Below, one piece after another: positions 7,658 through 18,748 of a stretch of DNA of 64,000 bases. Source of the stretch: Enterobacter sp. RHBSTW-00994 (lineage in GTDB: Bacteria > Pseudomonadota > Gammaproteobacteria > Enterobacterales > Enterobacteriaceae); contig NZ_CP056199.1 of assembly GCF_013782625.1 (NCBI RefSeq), positions 3,614,588 to 3,678,587 on the forward strand, in the 5' to 3' direction. How positions within the stretch are numbered: position 1 is the stretch's first letter; each line of letters begins with the position of its first letter. The notes below the pieces were generated by a model. That model ran no database searches and was not told the origin of the DNA. It was given only the letters and a program-made list of their open reading frames with translations. A program made the translations under genes and the position numbers.

Positions 7658-8298
7658 ATTAATTGAAAACCTTTTCTTTGTGGGAAAGTCGAAAAATCAA
7701 CGGACAGAATAATTCATTTCCCTTTAAATATCCACCCATCGTTCCTTTTACACATTATTACGTATTCTTAAAAAGATATTTAATTTAAATACCCTTCTCA
7801 TTTTCTGATAGTGCATCACATTATTACACCTGATGCTATCGTCCCCTCTGAAGCACTGCCAGTGATACGTGTTTCACTCCTGCTAATGGCGTGAATATGC
7901 ATGCAATGTAAATGAATAAAACAAAACACACCGCTGCAGCATTTTTCACTACTTAATCGAACAAAAAAGAACAATCATCACTAAGAGGCTATTTTTAAAT
8001 CAACACAAAGAATCACGTGCTGAGTAAGAGCACGCCCCTTCTGAACAGACTATGCAAAATAATGTAATATATTGATTTAAAAGAATATAAGTATCAATAA
8101 AACAGAAAATAACGACCTGAGCCGCAAATCATCAATTTTAGAGAATTTTGTGGACAAGACGCCATTAAATAAAAATTAATCACTAATTGTTAGTTTCAAT
8201 GTAGATAGATACGCTATACACGTCAAATAAGCCAACCTAAAGCACTAAATCACCACGGGCAGAGTAACGATATTATGTTTTTCTCAAGGAGTTCAGAC
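7658..8298. other. 641-base AT-rich intergenic region between stpA and alaE
   Basis: No convincing ORF on either strand. The DNA is strikingly AT-rich with A and T tracts (for example around 7741-7810 and 8040-8110), unlike its neighbours, and must hold the divergent promoters of stpA and alaE. It looks like an H-NS/StpA-bound regulatory region; I see no clear operator of another known factor. Confidence 0.6.
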
Positions 8299-8748
8299 AT
8301 GTTCTCACCGCAGTCTCGCCTGCGCCATGCAGTAGCGGATACATTCGCGATGGTTGTCTACTGTTCCGTTGTGAACATGCTGATCGAAATATTCCTCTCC
8401 GGAATGTCCTTCGAGCAATCACTTTCCTCTCGGCTTGTTGCCATCCCGGTGAACATCCTTATTGCATGGCCTTACGGATTTTACCGCGACGCCATCATGC
8501 GCGTTGCCCGTCGTATCAGCCCATCCGGCTGGATGAAGAACCTGGCCGACGTTCTGGCGTACGTCACTTTCCAGTCTCCCGTTTATGTGGCGATTTTACT
8601 GACTGTAGGTGCTGACTGGCATCAAATCGCGGCTGCGGTAAGTTCAAATATCGTTGTTTCAATGTTGATGGGGGTGGTTTACGGTTATTTTCTCGACTAT
8701 TGTCGCCGCCTGTTCAAGGTCAGCCAGTACAACCACGTCAAAGCATGA
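8299..8748 (+). CDS. alaE: L-alanine exporter AlaE
   Basis: 149 residues from the ATG at 8299, with AAGGAG 8 bases upstream; the frame is open earlier but this start equals E. coli AlaE ([19 protein letters not shown]). Four transmembrane helices are visible (about 17-37, 45-62, 83-103, 110-135), the last containing [13 protein letters not shown]. The family exports L-alanine and prevents its toxic build-up. Monocistronic, ending in a strong hairpin. Confidence 0.95.
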   Translation: MFSPQSRLRHAVADTFAMVVYCSVVNMLIEIFLSGMSFEQSLSSRLVAIPVNILIAWPYGFYRDAIMRVARRISPSGWMKNLADVLAYVTFQSPVYVAILLTVGADWHQIAAAVSSNIVVSMLMGVVYGYFLDYCRRLFKVSQYNHVKA

Positions 8749-8753
8749 TGCAG

Positions 8754-8777
8754 TGCGACTGGCTAATGCCAGTCGCA
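8754..8777. terminator. convergent terminator between alaE and ygaC
   Basis: Perfect 10-bp stem TGCGACTGGC / GCCAGTCGCA with loop TAAT, in the 32-base gap between the converging alaE and ygaC stops. It probably serves both genes, although no T run is present. Confidence 0.7.
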
Positions 8778-8780
8778 GAT

Positions 8781-9125
8781 TTACTGCGGTTCGCCAAACA
8801 ATCCCTTCAGAAAACGCTCCAGCGCCATGCGAGAGCTGAAACCGTGCGGAATACCATAATGTTCATGCCTTTCTCCGCCTAAATAGAGCGGGAATTGCTG
8901 ATAATGATCGCAGGTTTTAATATCCGAGGCAGGTTCAGCAAATGAGAGACTTCTGTCTTTCAGCGTAGGATGAATAATGAGAGCCGTACGCCCCATTCGC
9001 GCTTCACGGTTAACGTAAACATAATTCTCACCGCGGCGATAGCCATAGGCTTTTTGTGTCACAGCATCCACGGTAAATCCCGCTTTTTCAAGAACGCGCG
9101 CCACCTCATCAGGTCGTAAATACAT
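8781..9125 (-). CDS. ygaC: YgaC-family protein (DUF2002)
   Basis: 114 residues, collinear with E. coli Yga[18 protein letters not shown] at the start, [21 protein letters not shown] in the middle, [13 protein letters not shown] near the end. A small cytosolic protein of unknown function, reported as Fur/iron regulated in E. coli; I did not find a clear Fur box in the short upstream region. Convergent with alaE. Confidence 0.92.
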   Translation of the reverse strand: MYLRPDEVARVLEKAGFTVDAVTQKAYGYRRGENYVYVNREARMGRTALIIHPTLKDRSLSFAEPASDIKTCDHYQQFPLYLGGERHEHYGIPHGFSSRMALERFLKGLFGEPQ

Positions 9126-9285
9126 ATTTAATCCTCGTTATCTTTTCCTGCCCGGCAACCTTACAGTATTCAGCATTAGCAGTGCTTTCAGAATATTCCA
9201 TAAACGCCCGGATAAGTCGTGACTCGCTTCAGATATTAAAATCCTGGGCTAAACTGAATGGGAACGCAAAATTATGGAGGATCGT

Positions 9286-9612
9286 ATGTTTAACAGACCG
9301 AACCGAAACGATATTAACGACGACGCCCAGGATATTCGTAATGATGTCAGTCAACTAGCGGATACACTTGAGGATGTACTGAAGTCTCTGGGTTCAGATG
9401 CGAAGGACGAAGCAGATGCCGCAAAACGTAAGGCTCAGTCTCTGCTGCGTGAAACCCGGGCACGAATGAATGGACGTTCACGCCCCACTCAGGCCGCTTG
9501 CGATGCGATCGGCTGCGCAAATACCTTCGTCCGGGAGAGGCCGCTCTGTGCACTCGGGACGGTCGCGGCTGTAGGTATTGTGGTAGGCGCTCTGCTCAGC
9601 CTGAGAAAGTAA
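9286..9612 (+). CDS. ygaM: YgaM, ElaB/YqjD-family membrane-anchored ribosome-associated protein
   Basis: 108 residues from the ATG at 9286, which has GGAGGAT at correct spacing; an ATG at 9274 overlaps this ribosome site and is less likely. The N-terminal ~80 residues are charged and helical (QDIRNDVSQLADTLEDVLKSL). A single C-terminal helix, LCALGTVAAVGIVVGALLSL, anchors it, as in the YqjD/ElaB/YgaM family linked to stationary-phase ribosome inactivation at the inner membrane. Followed by an intrinsic terminator. Confidence 0.9.
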   Translation: MFNRPNRNDINDDAQDIRNDVSQLADTLEDVLKSLGSDAKDEADAAKRKAQSLLRETRARMNGRSRPTQAACDAIGCANTFVRERPLCALGTVAAVGIVVGALLSLRK

Positions 9613-9653
9613 GACGTAATAAGACGTAAACAGCAACACGCAAAAAACAACTC

Positions 9654-9682
9654 CCCGATGCTCACCCGACATCGGGTTTTTT
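9654..9682 (+). terminator. ygaM intrinsic terminator
   Basis: Stem CCCGATG / CATCGGG with a 9-base loop, followed directly by six T residues, 42 bases after the ygaM stop. Confidence 0.85.
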
Positions 9683-9761
9683 CCGTCTGAATACCTGAAA
9701 AACCCGTACAGCCCGCCACGCCCCCCTGTGGATATCACCGTGGCTCAATCACCCTAAATTT

Positions 9762-9807
9762 CCCATATCTTGTATGGTTGAAACTTATCTCAACTACATC
9801 TAGTATT
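9762..9807 (+). promoter_or_regulatory. tandem NrdR boxes upstream of nrdHIEF
   Basis: Two degenerate copies of the NrdR box lie 31 bases apart (three helical turns): CCCATATCTTGTATG at 9762-9776 and ACTACATCTAGTATT at 9793-9807. Spacing and place match the paired NrdR sites known upstream of enterobacterial nrd operons. NrdR would repress the operon when dNTP/ATP is plentiful. Confidence 0.6.
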
Positions 9808-9880
9808 CTCTTTAGCAAGACACACGCTATCTGACGCGAACATTCGCGCCGCTCTCTCATTTTAAATGGAAATACGAATC

Positions 9881-10120
9881 ATGCGCATTACTATTTACAC
9901 TCGTAACGATTGTGTCCAGTGCCACGCCACCAAACGCGCGATGGAAAGCCGTGGCGTCGAGTTTGAGATGGTGAACGTGGATTTAGCGCCAGATGCCGCA
10001 GACACTCTGCGAGCACAAGGGTTTCGTCAGCTCCCGGTGGTTATCGCAGGCGAAACCAGTTGGTCAGGTTTCCGCCCGGATATGATTAACCGCCTCTCCA
10101 GCCAGGCCACAAGTGCATGA
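9881..10120 (+). CDS. nrdH: glutaredoxin-like protein NrdH
   Basis: 79 residues starting [14 protein letters not shown], with the redox pair Cys11-Cys14 (CVQC) and the FRQLPVV cis-proline loop. The ATG at 9881 is chosen because it gives the family N-terminus; an in-frame ATG at 9866 would add five residues. NrdH passes electrons from thioredoxin reductase to the class Ib ribonucleotide reductase. It is the first gene of nrdHIEF and overlaps nrdI by four bases (ATGA). Confidence 0.95.
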   Translation: MRITIYTRNDCVQCHATKRAMESRGVEFEMVNVDLAPDAADTLRAQGFRQLPVVIAGETSWSGFRPDMINRLSSQATSA

Positions 10121-10527
10121 GTTGCCTGGTCTACTTCTCCAGCAGCTCGGAAAACACGCTTCGGTTTATTGAACGTGTCGGGCTGCCTGCAGTACGGATC
10201 CCGCTAAATGAGCGCGAACGTATTCAGGTAGACGAACCTTACATTCTGGTTGTTCCCAGCTATGGCGGTGGTGGAACGGCGGGAGCAGTACCTCGCCAGG
10301 TGATCCGCTTTCTTAATAATCCACATAACCGGGCGTTGATCCGCGGCGTTATCGCGGCAGGCAATCGCAACTTTGGCGATGCATTTTGCCGCGCCGGGGA
10401 TGTGATCTCTCAAAAATGCGGCGTGCCGTATCTCTATCGTTTTGAACTGATGGGGACACAGCAGGACGTAGAGAACGTGCGTAAAGGAGTGAACGAATTT
10501 TGGCAACGACAACCGCAGAACGTGTAA
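10117..10527 (+). CDS. nrdI: flavodoxin-like RNR activator NrdI
   Basis: 136 residues, same as E. coli. The FMN-binding loops are seen in YFSSSSENT and [13 protein letters not shown], and GNRNFGDAF matches the third loop. NrdI supplies the oxidant that builds the dimanganese-tyrosyl radical cofactor of NrdF. It is translationally coupled to nrdH by ATGA and overlaps the start of nrdE by 28 bases. Confidence 0.96.
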   Translation: MSCLVYFSSSSENTLRFIERVGLPAVRIPLNERERIQVDEPYILVVPSYGGGGTAGAVPRQVIRFLNNPHNRALIRGVIAAGNRNFGDAFCRAGDVISQKCGVPYLYRFELMGTQQDVENVRKGVNEFWQRQPQNV

Positions 10528-12644
10528 TTCAGGGAACCGGGGATTACCACGCCCTGAACGCCATGCTTAACCTCTACGATCGTGAGGGGCGTATTCAGTT
10601 CGGGAAAGATCATGACGCGGTGGACGCCTTTTTTGCCGCCCATGTTTTGCCTAACAGCATGACATTTGCCAGTCAGGAGCAACGCCTCGACTATCTGGTC
10701 GCTGAAGGTTACTACGAAGAACGCGTGCTGACGCGCTATGACCGCGCCTTCGTGGTGAAGCTGTTCGCGCACGCGCATGCCAGTGGTTTTCGTTTCCAGA
10801 CCTTCCTTGGTGCGTGGAAATATTACACCAGCTACACGCTGAAAACGTTCGACGGGAAACGCTATCTGGAACACTTTGAGGATCGTACCGTGATGGTCGC
10901 GCTGACGCTGGCGCAGGGTGACGAACACCTGGCACAACAACTGACGAACGAGATCCTCAGTGGGCGTTTTCAGCCTGCGACACCCACCTTCCTCAACTGC
11001 GGTAAAGCCCAGCGCGGCGAGCTGGTATCATGTTTCCTGCTTCGTATTGAAGACAATATGGAATCAATTGGTCGCGCGGTGAACTCGGCGTTGCAGCTTT
11101 CTAAACGTGGCGGTGGCGTGGCATTTTTGCTCTCGAATCTGCGTGAAGCGGGTGCGCCGATTAAGCGCATCGAAAACCAGTCCTCTGGGGTGATCCCGGT
11201 GATGAAGATGCTGGAAGATGCTTTTTCATATGCCAATCAGCTTGGCGCACGTCAGGGTGCAGGCGCGGTCTATCTGCATGCACATCACCCGGATATCCTT
11301 CGTTTTCTGGACACCAAACGCGAAAATGCCGACGAAAAAATCCGCATCAAAACGCTGTCGCTTGGTGTGGTGATCCCGGATATTACGTTTGCGTTGGCGA
11401 AAGAAAATGCCGGGATGGCGCTGTTCTCACCTTACGATATTGAGCGCATTTACGGTAAACCGTTCGGCGATGTGGCGATTAGCGAGCTGTATGACGAGCT
11501 GGTTGCTGATGATCGTATCCGCAAAAAATATATCAACGCCCGTGATTTCTTCCAGACGCTTGCCGAGATCCAGTTTGAATCTGGCTACCCGTACATCATG
11601 TATGAAGATACGGTAAATCGCGCCAACCCGATTGCCGGGCGTATCAATATGAGCAACCTGTGCTCGGAGATTTTGCAGGTCAACAGCGCGTCGACCTTTG
11701 ACGAGAACCTCGATTACGCGGACATCGGCAAAGATATCTCCTGTAACCTCGGTTCGCTGAACATCGCCCATACAATGGATTCACCCGATTTTGGCCGCAC
11801 GGTAGAAACAGCCATTCGTGGGCTGACAGCAGTCTCTGACATGAGCCATATCCGCAGCGTGCCGTCGATTGAAGCGGGCAATGCCACCTCACACGCCATC
11901 GGACTGGGACAGATGAACCTGCATGGCTATCTGGCCCGCGAAGGTATTGCCTATGGCAGCCCGGAAGGGCTGGATTTCACCAACCTCTATTTTTACACCA
12001 TTACCTGGCATGCCCTGAATACCTCAATGAAGCTGGCGCGAGAGCGCAACCAGCGTTTTGTCGGTTTTGAGCAGTCACGCTATGCCAGTGGTGAATATTT
12101 CAGCCAGTACCTGGAAAATGACTGGCAGCCGAAAACAGAGAAGGTCCGGGCGCTGTTTGCCCATGCAGGAATAACCCTCCCGACCCGCGATATGTGGCAA
12201 CAACTGCGCGATGACGTGATGCGTTACGGCATTTATAACCAGAACCTGCAAGCCGTACCGCCGACGGGGTCGATCTCGTATATCAACCACGCCACATCAA
12301 GCATTCACCCGATAGTGTCGAAAATTGAGATCCGCAAGGAGGGTAAAACCGGCCGCGTTTACTACCCTGCCCCATTTATGACTAACGAGAACCTGGCGCT
12401 GTATCAGGATGCCTACGAAATCGGCCCGGAAAAAATCATTGATACCTATGCACAAGCCACAAGACATGTTGATCAGGGGCTGTCGTTGACGCTCTTCTTC
12501 CCGGATACCGCCACCACGCGCGATATCAACAAGGCGCAAATCTATGCCTGGAAAAAAGGTATCAAAACGCTGTACTACATTCGCCTGCGCCAGCTTGCGC
12601 TGGAAGGTACTGAAATCGAAGGCTGCGTGTCCTGCGCGCTGTAA
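10500..12644 (+). CDS. nrdE: class Ib ribonucleoside-diphosphate reductase alpha subunit NrdE
   Basis: 714 residues, equal to E. coli NrdE. It starts with TTG inside the nrdI reading frame, preceded by AAAGGAG. The redox and active-site elements are present: the first active-site cysteine in GELVSCFLL, the NLCSEI cysteine loop, [26 protein letters not shown], and the C-terminal shuttle pair CVSC. It reduces ribonucleoside diphosphates to deoxy forms with NrdF, mainly under iron limitation or oxidative stress. Confidence 0.97.
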   Translation: MATTTAERVIQGTGDYHALNAMLNLYDREGRIQFGKDHDAVDAFFAAHVLPNSMTFASQEQRLDYLVAEGYYEERVLTRYDRAFVVKLFAHAHASGFRFQTFLGAWKYYTSYTLKTFDGKRYLEHFEDRTVMVALTLAQGDEHLAQQLTNEILSGRFQPATPTFLNCGKAQRGELVSCFLLRIEDNMESIGRAVNSALQLSKRGGGVAFLLSNLREAGAPIKRIENQSSGVIPVMKMLEDAFSYANQLGARQGAGAVYLHAHHPDILRFLDTKRENADEKIRIKTLSLGVVIPDITFALAKENAGMALFSPYDIERIYGKPFGDVAISELYDELVADDRIRKKYINARDFFQTLAEIQFESGYPYIMYEDTVNRANPIAGRINMSNLCSEILQVNSASTFDENLDYADIGKDISCNLGSLNIAHTMDSPDFGRTVETAIRGLTAVSDMSHIRSVPSIEAGNATSHAIGLGQMNLHGYLAREGIAYGSPEGLDFTNLYFYTITWHALNTSMKLARERNQRFVGFEQSRYASGEYFSQYLENDWQPKTEKVRALFAHAGITLPTRDMWQQLRDDVMRYGIYNQNLQAVPPTGSISYINHATSSIHPIVSKIEIRKEGKTGRVYYPAPFMTNENLALYQDAYEIGPEKIIDTYAQATRHVDQGLSLTLFFPDTATTRDINKAQIYAWKKGIKTLYYIRLRQLALEGTEIEGCVSCAL

Positions 12645-13613
<969 letters not shown>

Positions 13614-13615
13614 CC

Positions 13616-13662
13616 CCCTAGCCCTGTCCTCTCCTCTGCGGGGAGAAGGTTGGGGTGAGAGG
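13616..13662. repeat. degenerate copy of the CCCTCTCCC-type repeat after nrdF
   Basis: CCCCTAGCCCTGTCCTCTCC, a short loop, then GGGGAGAAGGTTGGGGTGAG. It is an extended, imperfect member of the dispersed palindrome family, directly after the nrdF stop, and could form a 3' hairpin. Confidence 0.55.
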
Positions 13663-13750
13663 TAAAAATATCATCCGTTAATTAAATATATCTCACATAA
13701 TCCCCGGTCAAATATTTCCACATCAACTACACTGTCATTCTACTATCATA

Positions 13751-13779
13751 TTCACCTGAATCATTGCGATTCAGGTGAA
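13751..13779. repeat. perfect 12-bp inverted repeat between nrdF and proV
   Basis: Arms TTCACCTGAATC and GATTCAGGTGAA around a 5-base loop ATTGC. It sits about 120 bases upstream of the proU promoter and 138 after nrdF. It could end readthrough from nrdHIEF or be a protein-binding palindrome; there is no T run, so a plain terminator is not certain. Confidence 0.6.
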
Positions 13780-13896
13780 ATTTCCTGACCGCGCAACAAA
13801 AATCTCAGAAAAATTCAACACCCGCTCAGCCCTTTGCTCATGGGAAATTCAGCAACATGACCTTCGGCAAAATTCATGCCATAAGAGGATTGAGGG

Positions 13897-13924
13897 TTGT
13901 CTCAGATTCTCAGTATGTTAGGGT
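13897..13924 (+). promoter_or_regulatory. proU main (P2-type) promoter
   Basis: TTGTCT (13897-13902), a 16-base spacer reading CAGATTCTCAGTATGT, and TAGGGT (13919-13924). Spacer and -10 match the E. coli osmotically induced proU P2 promoter as I recall it. It lies 68 bases before the proV ATG in AT-rich DNA, as expected for H-NS-silenced, osmotically induced transcription. Confidence 0.75.
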
Positions 13925-13991
13925 ATTGTCAGGTAATTATTCCGAATGGAAATCATATCGACACAATAAATAACAGGACAGACTCTATTGC

Positions 13992-15194
13992 ATGGCAATT
14001 AAATTAGAAGTTAAAAATCTCTATAAAGTATTTGGCGAGCATCCACAGCGAGCGTTCAAATATATTGAAAAAGGACTTTCAAAAGAGCAAATTCTGGAAA
14101 AAACAGGGCTATCGCTTGGCGTTAAAGACGCCAGTCTGGCCATTGAAGAAGGCGAGATTTTCGTCATCATGGGGTTATCCGGTTCGGGTAAATCCACTAT
14201 GGTTCGCCTTCTCAATCGCCTGATTGAACCCACCCGCGGGCAAGTACTGATTGACGGTATTGATATTGCAAAAATATCTGATGCCGAGCTCCGTGAGGTG
14301 CGCAGAAAAAAGATTGCGATGGTGTTTCAGTCATTCGCGCTAATGCCACATATGACGGTACTGGAAAATACCGCCTTTGGCATGGAATTAGCGGGCGTTG
14401 CGGCACAAGAACGCCATGAAAAAGCCCTGGATGCATTACGTCAGGTTGGGCTGGAGAATTATGCCCACGGATATCCGGATGAACTTTCCGGAGGGATGCG
14501 ACAGCGCGTCGGTCTGGCTCGTGCATTGGCAATTAATCCCGACATATTATTAATGGATGAGGCGTTCTCGGCGCTCGATCCATTAATTCGTACAGAGATG
14601 CAGGATGAACTGGTAAAACTGCAAGCCAAACATCAACGTACTATTGTATTTATTTCCCACGATCTCGATGAAGCGATGCGTATTGGCGACAGAATTGCCA
14701 TTATGCAAAATGGCGAAGTCGTACAGGTTGGTACACCGGATGAAATTCTGAATAACCCGGCGAATGATTATGTTCGAACCTTCTTCCGTGGCGTGGATAT
14801 TAGTCAGGTATTTAGTGCCAAAGATATTGCCCGCCGCAGCCCGAACGGCATTATCCGCAAAACCCCTGGCTTTGGCCCGCGATCTGCACTGAAAGTATTG
14901 CAGGACGAAGATCGTGAGTTTGGCTATGTCATCGAACGCGGCAACAAATTTGTCGGCATTGTCTCCATCGAGTCCCTGAAAAATGCGCTTAGCGAAAGCC
15001 AGGGAATTGATGCGGCGCTTATCGACTCTCCGCTTGCCGTAGACGCCGAAACGCCGCTCAGCGAACTGCTCTCCCATGTAGGCCAGGCGCCTTGTGCCGT
15101 TCCGGTTATTGGGGAAGAGCAACAGTACGTTGGCATCATCTCAAAAGGGATGCTGCTGAAAGCTTTAGATCGCGAGGGGGCAAACAATGGCTGA
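13992..15194 (+). CDS. proV: glycine betaine/proline ABC transporter ATPase ProV
   Basis: 400 residues as in E. coli. Walker [10 protein letters not shown] (61-69), signature [15 protein letters not shown], Walker [13 protein letters not shown], and His-loop FISHDLDEA are intact. The C-terminal ~125 residues carry two CBS-like motifs ([17 protein letters not shown] and [17 protein letters not shown]) typical of ionic-strength sensing in osmoprotectant transporters. First gene of proVWX; it overlaps proW by 8 bases. Confidence 0.97.
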   Translation: MAIKLEVKNLYKVFGEHPQRAFKYIEKGLSKEQILEKTGLSLGVKDASLAIEEGEIFVIMGLSGSGKSTMVRLLNRLIEPTRGQVLIDGIDIAKISDAELREVRRKKIAMVFQSFALMPHMTVLENTAFGMELAGVAAQERHEKALDALRQVGLENYAHGYPDELSGGMRQRVGLARALAINPDILLMDEAFSALDPLIRTEMQDELVKLQAKHQRTIVFISHDLDEAMRIGDRIAIMQNGEVVQVGTPDEILNNPANDYVRTFFRGVDISQVFSAKDIARRSPNGIIRKTPGFGPRSALKVLQDEDREFGYVIERGNKFVGIVSIESLKNALSESQGIDAALIDSPLAVDAETPLSELLSHVGQAPCAVPVIGEEQQYVGIISKGMLLKALDREGANNG

Positions 15195-16251
15195 TCAATC
15201 TAATCCGTGGGGAACCACAGAGGCAGCGGACAGCGCTGCACAATCTGCTGATACATGGGGAAGTTCTGCCCCAGCACCAACCGATGGCGGAGCGGCCGAC
15301 TGGCTCAATAGCGCACCCGCGCCAGCGCCTGAACATTTCAACATTATGGACCCGTTCCATAAAACGCTGATCCCACTGGATAGCTGGGTCACAGAAGGGA
15401 TTGACTGGGTAGTGACACACTTCCGCCCGGTGTTCCAGGGTATTCGCGTACCCGTGGATTACATCCTGAACGGTTTCCAGCAGTTGATGCTGGGTATGCC
15501 AGCTCCCGTTGCCATCATCCTGTTTGCCCTGATTGCCTGGCAGTTTGGTAGCGCAGGAATGGGTATCGCCACTCTGGTGTCCCTGATTGCGATCGGTGCA
15601 ATCGGTGCATGGTCGCAGGCGATGATCACGCTGGCGCTGGTACTCACCGCCCTGCTGTTCTGCGTGGTGATCGGCTTGCCGCTGGGTATCTGGCTGGCGA
15701 GAAGTCCACGAGCGGCGAAGATCATTCGACCGCTGCTGGACGCCATGCAGACCACCCCGGCGTTTGTCTACCTGGTTCCGATTGTCATGCTATTCGGTAT
15801 CGGTAACGTACCGGGCGTGGTCGTGACCATTATCTTTGCCCTGCCACCGATTGTTCGTCTGACCATTCTGGGGATCAACCAGGTTCCGGCAGATCTCATT
15901 GAAGCTTCACGTTCATTCGGCGCAAGCCCGCGTCAGATGTTGTTTAAAGTTCAGTTACCACTGGCCATGCCCACCATTATGGCGGGCGTTAATCAGACGC
16001 TGATGCTTGCCCTCTCCATGGTAGTGATCGCCTCGATGATCGCCGTTGGCGGGCTTGGCCAGATGGTACTGCGCGGTATTGGTCGTCTCGATATGGGGCT
16101 GGCCACCGTAGGTGGCGTAGGGATCGTGATCCTCGCCATTATTCTTGACCGCCTGACGCAGGCTGTCGGTCGTGACTCACGCAGTCGCGGCAACCGTCGC
16201 TGGTACACCACCGGCCCCGTCGGGTTGATTACCCGCCTCTGCTCTAAATAA
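15187..16251 (+). CDS. proW: glycine betaine/proline ABC transporter permease ProW
   Basis: 354 residues. A Ser/Ala/Pro-rich hydrophilic N-terminus of about 95 residues precedes seven or so membrane helices, with the EAA loop [22 protein letters not shown] that docks to ProV. This matches E. coli ProW. The start ATG overlaps proV (translational coupling), and the gene is followed by a 134-base gap with a long inverted repeat before proX. Confidence 0.96.
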   Translation: MADQSNPWGTTEAADSAAQSADTWGSSAPAPTDGGAADWLNSAPAPAPEHFNIMDPFHKTLIPLDSWVTEGIDWVVTHFRPVFQGIRVPVDYILNGFQQLMLGMPAPVAIILFALIAWQFGSAGMGIATLVSLIAIGAIGAWSQAMITLALVLTALLFCVVIGLPLGIWLARSPRAAKIIRPLLDAMQTTPAFVYLVPIVMLFGIGNVPGVVVTIIFALPPIVRLTILGINQVPADLIEASRSFGASPRQMLFKVQLPLAMPTIMAGVNQTLMLALSMVVIASMIAVGGLGQMVLRGIGRLDMGLATVGGVGIVILAIILDRLTQAVGRDSRSRGNRRWYTTGPVGLITRLCSK

Positions 16252-16350
16252 TTCGGGTTGCAGGAAGGCGGCAAGCGAGCGAATCCCCACAAGCATCGAA
16301 AACGGTGTGACTGGGGTGAGCGATTGTCGCCAACACATCTGCAACGTGAA
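16252..16350. repeat. ~99-bp imperfect inverted repeat between proW and proX
   Basis: The element begins TTCGGGTTGCAG immediately after the proW stop and ends CTGCAACGTGAA, with internal GCAAGCGAGCGAATCCCC facing GGGGTGAGCGATTGTCGC. Similar sequences occur in many enterobacterial intergenic regions in my recollection. It could form a long hairpin in the proWX mRNA and affect the large excess of ProX needed over ProW. Confidence 0.65.
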
Positions 16351-16385
16351 CTATGACGGGTACATTCATAAAATAAGGAACAACG

Positions 16386-17381
16386 ATGCGACATAGCGTA
16401 CTTTTTGCCACAGCGTTTGCCACCCTTGTCTCTACCAGCACATTTGCTGCCGACTTGCCTGGCAAAGGCGTGACCGTTCAACCGGTCCAGAGCACCATTT
16501 CCGAAGAGACCTTCCAGACGCTGATCGTCAGCCGCGCACTGGAAAAACTGGGCTATACGGTCAACACGCCAAGTGAAGTGGATTACAACGTGGGCTACAC
16601 CTCGATTGCTTCCGGTGATGCCACCTTTACCGCCGTGAACTGGCAGCCGCTGCATGATGATATGTATGCAGCAGCCGGTGGCGACAAGAAGTTTTATCGC
16701 GAAGGCACTTTCGTGAGCGGCGCTGCACAGGGTTATCTGATCGACAAGAAAACCGCTGACCAGTACCACATCACTAATATTGAGCAGTTGAAAGATCCCA
16801 GAATCGCCAAACTGTTCGATACCAATGGTGACGGTAAAGCCGACATGATGGGTTGTTCACCGGGATGGGGCTGTGAAGCGGTGATTAACCACCAGAATAA
16901 AGCCTACGACCTGGCAAAAACGGTGGACGTGAGCCACGGTAACTACTCCGCGATGATGGCGGACACTATCGCCCGCTTTAAAGAAGGCAAACCGGTTATC
17001 TATTACACCTGGACACCGTACTGGGTGAGTGACGTGCTGAAGCCAGGGAAAGATGTGGTGTGGCTGCAAGTTCCGTTCTCTTCGCTGCCTGGTGAACAGA
17101 AAGATATCGACACCAAACTGGCCAATGGCATGAACTATGGTTTCCCGGTCAATACGATGCATATCGTGGCGAACAAAGCCTGGGCAGAGAAAAACCCGGC
17201 GGCGGCGAAACTGTTCTCGGTGATGAGACTGCCACTGGCGGATATCAACGCCCAGAACGCCATGATGCATGAAGGTAAATCCTCAGAAGCCGACATCAAT
17301 GGCCATGTTGACGGCTGGATCAAAGCCCACCAGCAGCAATTTGATGGTTGGGTGAAAGCCGCACTGGACGCACAGAAGTAA
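16386..17381 (+). CDS. proX: glycine betaine-binding periplasmic protein ProX
   Basis: 331 residues with AAGGA upstream. The signal peptide [21 protein letters not shown] is cleaved before ADLPGKG. The aromatic binding-pocket segments are present: [24 protein letters not shown] (a disulfide-forming CxxxxxC) and [13 protein letters not shown]. It captures glycine betaine or proline betaine for ProVW. Last gene of the operon, ended by a strong palindrome. Confidence 0.97.
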   Translation: MRHSVLFATAFATLVSTSTFAADLPGKGVTVQPVQSTISEETFQTLIVSRALEKLGYTVNTPSEVDYNVGYTSIASGDATFTAVNWQPLHDDMYAAAGGDKKFYREGTFVSGAAQGYLIDKKTADQYHITNIEQLKDPRIAKLFDTNGDGKADMMGCSPGWGCEAVINHQNKAYDLAKTVDVSHGNYSAMMADTIARFKEGKPVIYYTWTPYWVSDVLKPGKDVVWLQVPFSSLPGEQKDIDTKLANGMNYGFPVNTMHIVANKAWAEKNPAAAKLFSVMRLPLADINAQNAMMHEGKSSEADINGHVDGWIKAHQQQFDGWVKAALDAQK

Positions 17382-17389
17382 TCGCCCTT

Positions 17390-17416
17390 ATTCCCTCTCC
17401 CACCGGGAGAGGGAAT
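17390..17416. repeat. CCCTCTCCC-type palindrome after proX
   Basis: Perfect 12-bp arms ATTCCCTCTCCC / GGGAGAGGGAAT around ACC, followed by TT, 8 bases after the proX stop. Member of the dispersed family and plausible terminator. Confidence 0.7.
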
Positions 17417-17520
17417 TTAAACCGCACAATCCACCACGTAACAATCCCCCAACATTCACAATCATTCGTTATTATTGATTTCCGGAAAAATAATCACTCA
17501 ACTAATGATTCCTGAATCTA

Positions 17521-18705
17521 ATGACAAACACTTCTCACGAACTTAGCCCGCCGCTGATCCTGTTAATGTCCGTGGCAACGGGCCTTGCAGTTGCCAGTAA
17601 CTATTACGCGCAGCCTCTTCTGGACACCATTGCGAACGCCTTTTCGCTGTCAGCCAGTTCAGCCGGTTTTATCGTCACCGCCGCTCAACTGGGGTACGCC
17701 GCTGGCCTGCTTTTCCTCGTCCCACTGGGCGATATGTTTGAGCGTCGAATGTTGATTGTCTCTATGACGCTACTGGCTGCTGGCGGCATGCTGATTACCG
17801 CCAGCAGTCAGTCCCTGACAATGATGATTATCGGGACTGCGCTGACAGGGCTGTTCTCCGTCGTGGCCCAGATCCTGGTTCCCCTGGCGGCAACGCTCGC
17901 CGCACCAGAAAAGCGCGGAAAAGTTGTAGGCACAATCATGAGCGGCCTGCTTCTGGGGATCTTACTGGCTCGTACCGTCGCTGGGTTACTTGCCAGCCTG
18001 GGCGGCTGGCGCACCGTCTATTGGGTGGCAAGCGTACTGATGGTCATCATGGCGCTGGCGCTTTGGCGCGGCTTGCCGAAAGTGAAGCAGGAGAACCATC
18101 TCAACTACCCTCAGCTTCTCGGCTCCGTGTTCAGCTTATTTACACAAGATAAACTGCTGCGTACACGCGCATTGCTGGGGTGTTTCACCTTCGCCAACTT
18201 CAGTATTTTGTGGACATCGATGGCCTTCCTGCTAGCCTCTCCGCCCTTCAACTACTCCGAAGGCGTTATTGGTCTGTTTGGCCTCGCCGGTGCTGCCGGT
18301 GCACTGGGTGCGCGCCCGGCGGGCGGGTTCGCCGATAAAGGGAAATCGCACCTGACGACGACCTCGGGTCTGGTTTTACTCCTGCTTTCGTGGGGGGCTA
18401 TCTGGTATGGGCATACCTCGGTACTGGCACTGATTGTCGGGATCCTGGTACTCGACCTCACCGTGCAGGGCGTGCATATCACCAATCAGACCGTGATTTA
18501 CCGCGTGAAGCCTGAGGCGAGAAACCGTCTAACGGCCGGGTATATGACCAGCTATTTTATCGGTGGTGCGGCTGGTTCATTGATTTCAGCATCGGCATGG
18601 CAACATTCAGGCTGGAGTGGCGTTTGTGCCGCCGGGACGATTGTTGCTGCGTTGAATCTGCTGGTCTGGTGGCGCGGGTATCATCGCCAGGAGGCGATTC
18701 AGTAA
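17521..18705 (+). CDS. ygaY: major facilitator superfamily transporter YgaY (intact)
   Basis: 394 residues with about twelve hydrophobic helices. MFS motif A appears as GDMFERRMLIV in the loop between helices 2 and 3, and the second half has GARPAGGFADKGK. It aligns along its length with E. coli ygaY, which is a pseudogene in K-12, whereas here the frame is unbroken. The family resembles sugar or drug efflux pumps; substrate unknown. No good ribosome site precedes the ATG at 17521, so the start is less certain than the rest. Confidence 0.85.
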   Translation: MTNTSHELSPPLILLMSVATGLAVASNYYAQPLLDTIANAFSLSASSAGFIVTAAQLGYAAGLLFLVPLGDMFERRMLIVSMTLLAAGGMLITASSQSLTMMIIGTALTGLFSVVAQILVPLAATLAAPEKRGKVVGTIMSGLLLGILLARTVAGLLASLGGWRTVYWVASVLMVIMALALWRGLPKVKQENHLNYPQLLGSVFSLFTQDKLLRTRALLGCFTFANFSILWTSMAFLLASPPFNYSEGVIGLFGLAGAAGALGARPAGGFADKGKSHLTTTSGLVLLLLSWGAIWYGHTSVLALIVGILVLDLTVQGVHITNQTVIYRVKPEARNRLTAGYMTSYFIGGAAGSLISASAWQHSGWSGVCAAGTIVAALNLLVWWRGYHRQEAIQ

Positions 18706-18720
18706 GCTTTACATCGCTTT

Positions 18721-18748
18721 GGGGCTTCTTAGGGTGTTAAGGAGCCCC
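18721..18748 (+). terminator. hairpin after ygaY
   Basis: GGGGCTTCTTA and TAAGGAGCCCC pair over 11 positions with one mismatch around a 6-base loop, 15 bases after the ygaY stop. No T run follows. Confidence 0.5.
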
